DNA of 64,000 nt, taken from positions 992,001 to 1,056,000 of the forward strand of contig JAHEWK010000012.1 in assembly GCA_020740775.1 (NCBI GenBank). The letters run 5' to 3'. Origin of the DNA: Ilyonectria destructans (taxonomy: Eukaryota > Ascomycota > Sordariomycetes > Hypocreales > Nectriaceae). The notes beneath the pieces are model-generated. The model was given only the letters and a program-made list of their open reading frames with translations. It was not told the DNA's origin and did no database searches. This document shows, in pieces, positions 11,801-20,750 of this stretch (position 1 is its first letter; the number at the start of each line of letters is the position of its first letter). A program made the translations under genes and the position numbers.

Positions 11801-12345
11801 AAACTGGATCAGACTCGGTTCTCAAGCCAGTGGACGAGAACAGGGCAGTTTCCATGTTGGACACCTGTTTCTGTCACACTCCAACTCAGCTCACGCGGTT
11901 GGATTTTGCCTATGCCTTCGATCCCATCGCAGTTTCAGAAAAGGCGACAGCATCCACCCACCTAGACCCGTCTGTATTTGACCGCACTCTAAACCTCATT
12001 GTCCTTGACATCGCCCCATGGGTGAGAGGTATCGTGGAATTTGACCACCTCCTCATGCTGGAACGAGTCAAGCTTAGCAATCTGCTTAGTGAAGGGGGTA
12101 AGAGGAAGCGGATGCGAACCACGCGGAGCGCTTACTCGGCCTTGGAAGGCGGGGAGAGAAGGGCGACACGCCGGGAGCGGTACTTTGGAGATTGTCTCAA
12201 CACTGAGTTTGTGAGACGGACTGCGAGAGAGGAGTGGAGGCTGGCGGCCGAGGCTGTGATGGCGGCAATGGCGCCCAAGGAGATGGCCGAAAGCATTCCG
12301 AGCAGCCCTCTCTACTCGGGGGAGGAAGAATCGGGAGGTATATAA
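8809..12345 (+). CDS. ELG1: Elg1/ATAD5-type RFC-like clamp unloader
   Basis: One uninterrupted frame of 1178 residues. A second ATG at 8833 has a better context (G at -3), so translation may start there. Residues 1-~450 are a charged, probably disordered tail with two HPFF motifs (residues 23-26 and 246-249). The AAA+ module follows: a WAQKYAP sequence typical of RFC subunits, Walker A GPHGSGKT (586-593), and a Walker B region LILLEEVD (701-708), where the usual DE is replaced as in Elg1 relatives. Between them sits QGMMTAFF (659-666), a textbook PCNA-interacting box. The sensor region contains MTCNDES. The C-terminus has the conserved LDFAYAFDP and R-rich end of fungal ATAD5 homologues. The protein should join Rfc2-5 and unload PCNA, preferentially SUMO-modified PCNA, after replication. 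Domain content makes it unlikely to be Rfc1, which would carry a BRCT domain. Confidence 0.88.
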   Translation: MGSVLVAAMVQEGVGEAQEKKFHPFFTKAPPTAHSDKPIEDTSQSDTSYPDSESTQNQRKRRNTDSPAPQDGRDEKKPRRNRSSEGFPILATLATRNHEVKVTDDTPADRVVGDFPTPPLSDISIRPADTTPQPTANLPHPDVQAHPEPTASLTPPKAKKVLKWNPRTGTLGSPPKPKPKNTPTRLVHIKYGRDEATRKEMGDKISQILDGKMLFPPTPTKSRAPRGSKKSKDSATKQATGSKTTHPFFGGKAKKLEPPTVNAVTEKPRSSKNSVFMSSPFSPKKPRPTFNPDKIPQFGIKSGGTKEPGAAHPLWPAKDMSHIRGLDTPIRCADSLKYDEAPKKSKGHVVTISAKESVLGRHCESLDLNTLRKALPRNNDSFEPIPEELRIPKRHFESGRKLQRRVRSELRTYRSPTIEDIELGQGESDNSTKRTHPAISQFYEALETGLSAYDRSTCETQAWAQKYAPATASQVLQAGKEAFLLKEWLQTLRVQSVDTGGTDGNGKGKLKSEAAPRKKRKKDKLDGFIVDSEEEANVMDEVSENEDDWAPAGSGVVKKTVIRSGDAAAKGSKDQGRLTNAVVISGPHGSGKTAAVYAVAKELGFEIFEINSSSRRSGKDLLERVGDMTRNHLVQHHTDPADEDDDEDEVSRDLKSGKQGMMTAFFKLKPTTVAKKPTTKRAERKSDPSKQSSARNQKQSLILLEEVDVLYEEDKQFWATLMGMISQSKRPFIMTCNDESLVPLQSLSLHGIFRFSPPPTSLAVDLCILVAANEGHLLSRPTVEALYRCRNNDIRATLTDLNYWCQIGVGDRRGGFDWFVLRWPKGSDLDENGDVIRVISEDTYCKGMGWIGRDLVAMCSNPLESEEEAMRQSWDSWKLDMGDWNSSTGLHSWAQSVSKAAPDSSRKFDTLAAYDDFCDAMSGADILSSGGFGVNFQETLDSTLPEIPAKNKDDFIIGRRLLEADPKTTPCSPHVTLSMSLKSLARNNLLQSTSTIGQTGSDSVLKPVDENRAVSMLDTCFCHTPTQLTRLDFAYAFDPIAVSEKATASTHLDPSVFDRTLNLIVLDIAPWVRGIVEFDHLLMLERVKLSNLLSEGGKRKRMRTTRSAYSALEGGERRATRRERYFGDCLNTEFVRRTAREEWRLAAEAVMAAMAPKEMAESIPSSPLYSGEEESGGI

Positions 12346-12701
12346 CGAACCCACATGTGCCAAGAACCGTTCATGCACATTGGACTTGGCAACTATAACG
12401 AACATCTGGGGCGGTTTGGGAAATAAGTTGGAATCGAATTCTCGGAGTCATGGACAGGCAGCATAGCATAGAGAAGTGAAACTTGAGTATACACACGGAT
12501 CTATTTGAACGGTGAACTATTAACATGTATATCCAGTCTACCTAGTCATCGATTCGTGTCCACGTTATCCAGATCTTACAACAATAAGGAGAGGTGCCAG
12601 CCCAACCAGCCAAAACATTAACTCATTATCCAAAGACAGTTAGGCCTCGTTCACGCCGTCATTCTACTAAATTCATTTTCGTTCATAATTGCCAGTCTCG
12701 C

Positions 12702-13439
12702 TCAACGAAAGGCAGGGATAGGCTCCGGAATGGGAGCCCTCATTCGCACCGGTTCGTAAAACTTCTCGTTGGGATACGGCGTCTCGGGATACGGAAGCCC
12801 GGCGGGCCGACCTCTTGGAGAATGAGCATCCCACAGTATCCTCTCATCCTCTGCCCTCCCTGGTCTCTCCAAGGCTCTTGGGTCCAGCGACATCCTCCGG
12901 CTGTCGCCCCTCCTGAAGGGACCTGCTTCCTCGACGTACATGACATCGCCGCGGGGGTGCGCGCTCCTCGCACGGTCGACCATGCGGTCGGCATCTGAGG
13001 TGCGACGGTGGCGGTGCTCGTGGCGCTCTGATGAGTGGTGGTGATGATGGTGGTGCTTCGACTTGGGACGGGACTCCCACTCCTCGTCGTCACCATGGAG
13101 GACTCCCTTCGGCCAGACCTTGTGGGCTAGGACGGTAGCCAGCCCGATGCCAGCAATCAAACTAGCAGAAGTCTTGAAAAGGCCGTGGTGGTGTTCGTGT
13201 TGGGGTTGGCTGTGCTGGTGATGTTGGTGGTGATGTTGATGGCGGCGGCGGCTGGGAGAGCGGGAGCTGGACTCCGAGCTGGACTTTGAGCGGGAGTTGG
13301 GATGCGAGGATGCGTTGCGCGACTCTGGACGGCCGCGAGATGGCATTCTGGTTCTGGTGGTGTTGGCCGCTTTGGGAGATGGGGATCTCGCTTTGCCGGT
13401 GGTAGGGCGCGGCCGCGAGAAAGAGCGGGACCGGTCCAT
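12702..13439 (-). CDS. His/Arg/Ser-rich protein with one membrane segment
   Basis: Single frame of 245 residues with its ATG at 13439. The first ~85 residues are Arg/Ser/Pro-rich and end in a histidine-rich stretch. A hydrophobic segment follows at about residues 90-108 (SLIAGIGLATVLAHKVW). Then come a run of seven His, RRTSDADRMVDRAR, and an acidic/proline-rich end. It resembles lineage-specific fungal proteins with a short glycine-containing membrane helix flanked by basic low-complexity sequence; I recognise no domain. It converges with ELG1, with about 356 bp between the stop codons, and upstream is T/G-rich sequence to about 13600. Function unknown. Confidence 0.65.
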   Translation of the reverse strand: MDRSRSFSRPRPTTGKARSPSPKAANTTRTRMPSRGRPESRNASSHPNSRSKSSSESSSRSPSRRRHQHHHQHHQHSQPQHEHHHGLFKTSASLIAGIGLATVLAHKVWPKGVLHGDDEEWESRPKSKHHHHHHHSSERHEHRHRRTSDADRMVDRARSAHPRGDVMYVEEAGPFRRGDSRRMSLDPRALERPGRAEDERILWDAHSPRGRPAGLPYPETPYPNEKFYEPVRMRAPIPEPIPAFR

Positions 13440-15249
13440 TTGCTGAGTGGAAGAAGTGGCTGTAAGTAGGTACTTCTTTCGTTTAGTATGAGTTTCGATG
13501 TATTGTGTTTGTGTGCCTTCTTCTTGTGTTGCTGTGTAGGATGTTGTAGCTTTTGACTGTGTGGAGTTGTAGGCGTCGATGCTGACTTGCTGTTGAACCG
13601 CTCTTTGATAAAAATGCGTATCGCTGAGAATGCTCCAAAAAGCGCTTCAAGTGACGGACCTTGGTTCTAAATAGGCAAACGATCGGCGACCGACCGGCGT
13701 GCAACGAAACAAAAAAGCAGTCACAGCGCAGCGCGAGTCTGGCACAAGTCGGAATTCGGCGTCGGCGACCCACGACGCAGCAGCGCAATCGGGCTCTGAG
13801 CAATCACACGCTCGCCTGGTCTGCTGGTACAACGGTTTAGGGGCAACGGCTCCAGTCGCTTTGCAGCGCTTCAGGTGTCTCGTGCCGGAGCCTACGGGGA
13901 TATCCTGGCTTTGCGGGCTTGCGGCGATGACGTACAGGAGAGGACCCCGATTTAGTCCTGGTTGCTATCTCCGGATACGCCGCGACTCGGGATGTTTTTC
14001 GGGTCTCGTAAACGGAGGGTGCAGCAGCGGGGAAGACAAGGGAAAATGAGGATAAGCGAATATGTGAGACTTAAGCTTAAGGCTTGGCCGGATGCTTGTG
14101 TGTTCTGTGTTGACGACTGAAGCCAGGGAAGAGTCGACATGGGCGGCGTCGAGCTCTTCTTAAAAACATCGTCACATGCGCCAAACAATGAATCAATCAG
14201 CCCGTCGCCCGTAGCCCGTACACCTTACCTATTACACTTGCACATTTCAAAGCACACGCGCGTACATAGTACATACACATATCAGTCATAGCCCTGGCAC
14301 ACTTTCTTCTCTGCCCTGCGATATCGCACTTTCTCAGCTGGGGCGGACTTCCTCAGGCGCACGCCACAGGGGCACCGAGTCACCTGTCGCAATGTGCAGA
14401 GTTGAAGCCATTCACCGTCTCCCACTCAGAATAAGGCGACGCCGAGTAGAATGTGAAACTCGCGTAAAACCTCCGTAATTATTGTTATTGTGTTGACGTC
14501 TCATTTGCCAGGCTGTCGGTCAAGGAGCGTGCCCGCCGGTTGGAGGCAACCAACCTGCAGGGCGTATAAGGATGGGGCGATGCCCACCAGCACGCCCCTC
14601 AAGCATGGCGGCAAGGCCACCAATAGATGCGAAATGACCCATGGGCTCAGGATTTATTGATCGGCCTTTCTTTCCCGTGATGACAAAGTCGGGCATGAAT
14701 CTACAAAAACATCGTCACAGGGCTGTTGCAGGATAGGGCGAAGATGCCTTGGACCCGGCGATTGAGGCGCTGGACTCACGCGGGTACACGAGAGTCAACG
14801 TGAGGCGAGTGGCTTTGCTTTTTGAAAAGAGTTTTCCTACGAATGAGTCAATGGAAGTTGCCCTGGAAAGGCATAGGTCGGTATAAGTCGGAATCGTGTC
14901 TGACTGAGGCCGCCCCGGAGCCGACGGTTACAACCTTGCCGATATAGCGATAGGTACTTCCCCTTGATGACGAACACTACCATAATTTACCAACTTCCAT
15001 CGATGACTTTGTTACCGCTACAAAAGGCGTCTTCTCTACTAAACTTCACGACAATCTCCGGAGCCGTGCAGCAGCATTTGATGAATTCTGCTCCATACCT
15101 AGCTATACCAAAATATAAGCTAAGTGACCCTACTTGGTACAATTCTATTGAGAGAATGGAATGTTGCGGCTGGTTGGCGCTTGGCCAGATGGGTTGAAGC
15201 CAAACCCGAACCCGCAGGTCTCGTACCATACCCCTGACAAACCGCCGCT
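13440..15249. other. Intergenic, 1.8 kb, no gene recognised
   Basis: Only short frames without domains. The part near 14980-15230 is AT-richer than its surroundings and reads like decayed sequence downstream of the DUF7708 gene. No repeat or RNA gene was seen. Confidence 0.5.
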
Positions 15250-17608
15250 TTATGAGCCGTCTTTCGAGTCTATCTTCGGCTCCATCATCTGGAGCACAAA
15301 GGGCTTAAACTGAGAGGGCCCACCTCCCTGCCTCGGGAGCGTCCGTCTTTGATCCCTGACATTGTCGCGCATTAGACCCCGGTTATGGCCTAGTGCCAGG
15401 GTGAAGGAGGAGGCCATATCGTCGTTCGGCAGGATTGCCGGTGTGAGTGCACCCGGGGCCGGGTATGTCAGTAGGAGCATTTTGGTGGCTGTCTTTATTT
15501 TGCGCTCATCCACTATGACCCAGAACTTGCGGACGGTGTCAAGAACTTGGCGTCCCTCGCCGTGTGAGTCCAAGATCAGTATGACCCGTGGGATTTCGCC
15601 AAGGACAGCTATAAAAAGACGTAACCACTCTTCCTCTGTACTACAGGACGCAAATTCTGACTCCTTAAGACTGCTCTCCACGAATGCGTCCTTATTCTGA
15701 GCTAGAAGTTGCTGAACGAGTGACCGCAAAATATCCGTAACCGTCATCGGTCCCTTCAAGGAAGTAGACGGCACCCGTGAGCTCACGTACCATGCCAAGG
15801 GCAATTCTGTTGATTTTACCAAGTCGATGATATCGAAGGCAAAGTGCCGTGAAGTATCAGGCTCAGCTAACGAGCCTTGCAGTTCAACAACCGCTGAGTC
15901 TCGCTGAGAGATCCAGCTGCGTAGTTTCGTCGAGGTCCACATTTCGTCCCAACTTGAATTGCCTCGGGCTCGCTGGAGATTTCGCATTGCTCGCCCATGG
16001 CTTAGAGCCTTCTCGGGGTCGAAGGGGATAGCTAGGAAATATTTTGACATTTTCTCAGGGAGGAAGGGAATGCTCGGCAGAGCTGATAGCTGTTCTGGCG
16101 GAAGTAGAGGGACCTGGTAAACTGTGAATCTGTATCAGCCAAAGAATCCATTGATTGAATACCTTATAGTCAGGATGATGCCCAGACGAAGAATGCTTAC
16201 CAATAGCTGGATGTGCTGGCCCGGAGACCATGAGGGACCTTAGATCCTTGTTATCTTTTCGCAGATTCATAACCTCCAACTGGACATCCGAGATTTTCAA
16301 GCTGATGTGCCTAGTCTCAGCTTGATGGGCTATAGTCGCCTGCTCGCGTACCCTCGCGTTTGTCTGCTTGATTTGCTGTACGACGTCTTCAAACTCAAGG
16401 GCCCACGGGTCCTTGATTGCCGCGAAGGCCTTTTTGAAGAAGCCACCTCCTGCTTTGTGGTACCATTCGAGAGCTCGGAGACAAAAGTCGATGATGTGGG
16501 TGTACATGCTTGCCAGCGTCCGCTGAATATGCGGGACGGGGTAGAGTTGCTTTGCCAGGAAGTTCAGTTCGGGCAGTGAGTCACTGATGGCAGCAAACGC
16601 TTCTGCGACTTTGCTCGATAGCTCCTGGTGATTAATTGTTACCTTCTGATAGCCAGACGATATTACAATTCTTCAAGTTTAAGCGATCTCACGGTAAACA
16701 AAAACTTGATGGTTCCCCATACCGGCGCTGCATACTCGGGATGTGTTGAAACCAGCACATCTATGACACCGCTGAAGGTATTTATCTTAGACACAGTGGT
16801 TGTCCACCCCGAGCTCAAGACAGCAGACACGCGGGATTTTCCTGCTTTCTTGGTGACATGTTGTCGCTCTGTTTTTTGCACATGTTCCAGAACGCCCTCC
16901 ATGGAGGAAGATTTAAAGAATGATGCGAGATCATTTTTGTGTCGACCTTTGTATTGGTCACGGTGGAATATCATGGCTTTTTCATATGCCAATTTGAGAA
17001 TCTCATCGGAGTCATTTCTGGGCCATATTAGTTCCGAAAACAAGGCCGAGCGAGGGTCGGAGAAGCGAGGATTGCCCTACACGTCTTGTTGACTCTCTGC
17101 TCTGAACCAATCTATGACGCCTTTTGATTGCTCAGTAGGTCTGAGTTCTGGTGACACTTTGCCAATGTTGGAAACTGTCGTCGTGTTTCCATGGTTAGCC
17201 ACTGCCACTATATTCGACATGTCGTGCGGTTGAAGGTTATATGCGCACGCTTCGTCTCGATTGAAACGCAACGTTAGGATCAGCTTAGGGTTGTCGAATA
17301 TTATCTCAGGATGCACCCAGTCTGGCGCGTTAAAAAGCGGGCAACCAAATAACGCTGGGGCTGAGATATTCTGCAGCCTGGTTACATTGGCAGGGATTCG
17401 GCACTGAGCCACACCACCATGGCCTCGAATCCGGCCGCATAAGGGTATCTTGACGTGGTTTACCTACGGATAAGCCACTACTGTGCCACATTCTGCCTGA
17501 TCCTCCAAGGCACTATTGCTGCGAAATGTGCAAGCTCAGCCTGCATGAGGAGTCCCCCGCCTTTACCCTGCTTCATGGCGCTATCTTCGCTTACCCTCTC
17601 TCTGACAT
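15250..17608 (-). pseudogene. DUF7708 NLR-like protein, interrupted by two in-frame TAG codons
   Basis: Exons read as 17595-17608 (tentative), 16693-17518, 16201-16645 and 15250-16121. The introns at 16646-16692 (GTGAGA...CAG) and 16122-16200 (GTAAGC...CAG) keep phase, and the total is about 718 codons. From about 17040 to 16250 the translation matches the fungal DUF7708 N-terminal domain: a GVIDVLVSTHPEYAAPVWG segment, a KFLF sequence, a SDSLPEL helix and MYTHIIDFCLRALEWYHKA. The C-terminal part looks like a degenerate NACHT/STAND region: TVTDILRSLVQQLL, then EEWLRLF and PRVILILDS resembling a Walker B strand. No P-loop is visible. Stops at 17464-17466 and 17077-17079 lie in the reading frame; between them 128 codons are open. 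Upstream of 17518 the start is uncertain. It could be a true pseudogene, or a gene whose stops are recoded by mRNA editing (see findings). DUF7708 genes are typically accessory. Confidence 0.6.
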
Positions 17609-17683
17609 TCATCCCTCAATAGTATTCGAAACCACGCAAAGAAACCCCATCTCTCTGGCTAGATCTACGAAAATCTACTCAGC

Positions 17684-20600
17684 ATGGAGTCGAGAGGTGT
17701 TGGTCAGTCTGCTTTCCCTGGCCTCCCTGGCCCTCCTGGTCCCCCTGTGGCGCGCATGGGAATGAACCAATATGCAATGAACGCAAACCCTGGGATGAAC
17801 AAAACAATCTCACAAGACCAAACCGAGCACGCAGGCAAGGCCTCTTCTAGTGAGTGGTAACTCGATGGTTGTCTGATATTTGCAGTGCCTTCTAATCCGC
17901 CATGCCAGCTCCACGGTACGGAGTCACTCCGGGAATGTTCAACATGTTACCAGGAGATAACATACCCCCCATGGTTAGTTCATGAAACCAACTTATGTTA
18001 GGTGGATTAACTTCTAATTGTCGTCAGCCCCCACCTCCCGTAAATGTCATTCACGGAGGTACCAACCCCAGAGGGAGGCAGGGCGGGGAGCGTGCTTCAG
18101 ATGATGAAGAAGGCAAGAAACGTCGAGACTCACTAGATAAGCCACTATACAATACAGTGCTAAACTAATACATGGTGTTAGAGGTTGATGAAAGCCCCAG
18201 CATGGACGTCCCATTAGCGGAAAAACTAGCAGAAGAACTCCTAGGCAAGTTGAACAACTTGCCCCGACTAAAGTCAGGGGATTTAGTACCATCTCGAGTG
18301 ACTGATAGTCTCATTTGGACCATCTCTCAGCTTCAAGCTGAGAATGAGATGCTCAAAAAGGAACTTGCAGAAGCCAAAGCTGTTGTTCTCGAGGAACCCT
18401 CCGCTTCTGAGACCAACGCCAATGATACTCATCTTTCCGAGGAGCTACTCTATGAGAGCTTCCATGTAATTGAGTCCAATGATTTAGATTCCGATGATGA
18501 TGACACGAATCAAAGCTTCTACCGAGATGCACCACGCATGTTTAAGGGCGACAGGAAAAGGAGTCTACCAAGAGGAACGATTGAAGTTGAGGGAATCGCG
18601 ACTTATTTGAGGAGTCATGAGAACGTCCCATTTGCCGTGCTTGATGTGTATCAACTCGATGGGGACACAGTCGAGGATATATTCGACGAGGTCGGCTACA
18701 CTAGTGGCATGTTGAACAGGGATTATTTGTCTCTCGAGGTGACCTCAAGGGACATTTATATTGGTCCCACTGCTAAAGATGCAATTGATTCGATCATAAC
18801 GGCACATCCAGACCGATTTCCCGGCTTCGGCACCATCTATCCATGGCATGAACCACCGTACACACTCTTCTACCTTCACAACAAATCGTTCATGGAATTA
18901 CAGAGCATCAGTGGCCTGAATGAGTTGGCAAGGCAACACCTCCGGATGTTACTAAAGTGGATGGAAGACAACGCCAGAGCGGACTGGGATGAGGCAGATG
19001 AGCTGTTTACCCAAGGCAAGGTCAACTCAAAACACTACGCCAAGCTATTCCGACCAGGTGAGCTCATTTACTGGCCCAACTGGAACAGTGAGGGAGCCCC
19101 CAGGGCAGCGAAAGTCAATAAATTCCCTCACATCTCTAAATCATCTGCTCTGACGCATATTCCCTTCAAAGCCGGCCTTGTGGGAAGCCAAGTTTGGGAA
19201 TTCAATGGCGAGTTCAGAAAAAAGCTAGTAGAAGTACGACTTCACCTCCCAAGATTGAATAAGAGCAGAGGCAATGAGTACCATCTCGATGATGATTTGG
19301 TTGACATTCTAGATCTCTCGACGTATCCGCTACGATATGCCAAGGAAGGGGTCGGGATGAAACTGGCTGCCCGTGGAAGCAAACTCTGGCAGCTCAGGAG
19401 AAAGAGTCTCGTGTGTTTCACCGAATCCGAGAATGGTTATTTCCAGGTTTGTTCTGCGCCTACCTGCCTTTTGTTTCCGATAGGCTTACTCTCTGTAATC
19501 ATGTAGGCCGAGCGCCGATGCATGATTGACTACTCCATGTATAAACGCCTTCACCCACCCACACATGTTCCGATAAAACCTGGACAACGAACGGAAGAAA
19601 GCTGGATGGATAAAATGCCAGAAGACATATTTCTTGCTTGCTTGCCTCCAACAATCCTTGGTTTTGACTTTTCGAATAAGTCCTGGAGTGGGTAGCCCAG
19701 TCTTGACCGTGTGTAACATGGGGGGGGGGGCTTTGCTGACCTTGGTGTGTAGGGAATTTATTGGTAGACCGCATCACCGAGGTGACTTGGAATAAGGCCG
19801 CCTTTAAACAGCTTGTCGCTCCTGAAGAGACGAAAGAACTCATCATGGCCACGGTGACGGTGCACGGACAGCGGTCCAGCGCGACCATGGACATCATCGA
19901 TGGCAAAGGCCAGGGGCTTCTGATGCTGTTGCACGGCGGTCCAGGCACAGGCAAGACATTGACAGCAGAGAGTATTGCGGAAATGCAAGAGAGGCCGCTC
20001 TATCGAGTGACCTGTGGTGACATTGGTATCGAGCCCAAGGAGGTGGAAGAGGTAACTCTCGCAACTTATAACCATAAGATGGAATGACTGACAAAGCATA
20101 GTATTTGGGCCATGTTCTGGAGCTTGGCAAGACTTGGGGATGTGGTATGATTTTTGCTGATAATACACAATAACAATTCTATGCTAACATATACCACAGT
20201 GGTTCTTCTCGACGAGGCAGATGTTTTTCTGGAAGAACGTTCGTTCACCGACCAAAAGCGCAATGCGATCATTTCCAGTACCCTCCCCTAGCCCCTTGTT
20301 CAACACAGCAAGACACTAACTTCGACAGTCTTTCTCCGAGTACTCGAATACTACGACGGGATCCTCATCCTAACGACAAACCGCGTCGGCAGCTTCGACG
20401 AAGCCTTCAAGTCACGCATCCACCTGGCGCTCGCTTACCCCAAGCTCAACGAGGAGGACCGGTTGAAGATCTGGCAAAACTTCATGCAGATGCTCCCGCG
20501 GTCCGGAGAACGCGTCGACATGGACGACTTGAGGATGAACCTGCCCAAGCTAGCACGCATCGAAGTCAACGGTCGGCAGATCCGCAACGTCGTCACCATG

Positions 20601-20750
20601 GCGCGGCACTTGGCCAAGTACCGCGGCGAGATGTTGCGCGCCAAACACATGCAGGATGCGGTGCGGTCGGTGGAGAAGTTCAACGAGTATCTGAGTGATG
20701 TGAAGGGCATCCAGGATGATGAAAGGGCCCGGGGGCTTACGTTGCGGTGA
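17684..20750 (+). CDS. Fungal DUF7025 AAA+ ATPase (nine exons)
   Basis: Exons: 17684-17849, 17909-17973, 18028-18121, 18182-19446, 19507-19687, 19753-20051, 20102-20144, 20200-20277 and 20329-20750, about 870 residues. Phases agree at every junction. The third intron lacks a good GT donor: GTCGAG at 18122 or a GC donor (GCAAGA) at 18113 both keep frame. The N-terminus is Pro/Gly-rich with a short collagen-like GLPGPPGPP, followed by a coiled coil (SQLQAENEMLKKELAEAK). The DUF7025 region covers roughly residues 230-450 (YTLFYLHNKS, FRPGELIYWPN). The AAA core has Walker A GGPGTGKT near 652-659, Walker B VVLLDEAD near 705-712, sensor-1 ILILTTNRVG, and a SRIHLAL second region with a lid helix. 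Such proteins are a large, expanded fungal family, probably oligomeric ATPases of unknown substrate. It lies head to head with the DUF7708 gene. Confidence 0.85.
19720..19730. repeat. G11 tract inside an intron of the AAA gene
   Basis: Eleven consecutive G residues sit in the intron 19688-19752, about 22 bases before the acceptor. It might affect splicing by forming structure; the length may be slippage-prone. Confidence 0.6.

Noticed and set aside
17850..17908. Acceptor TGCAG at 17884 for AAA intron 1
   Set aside because: It gives a frame that soon stops; CCAG at 17908 restores the frame that leads into the next two exons.
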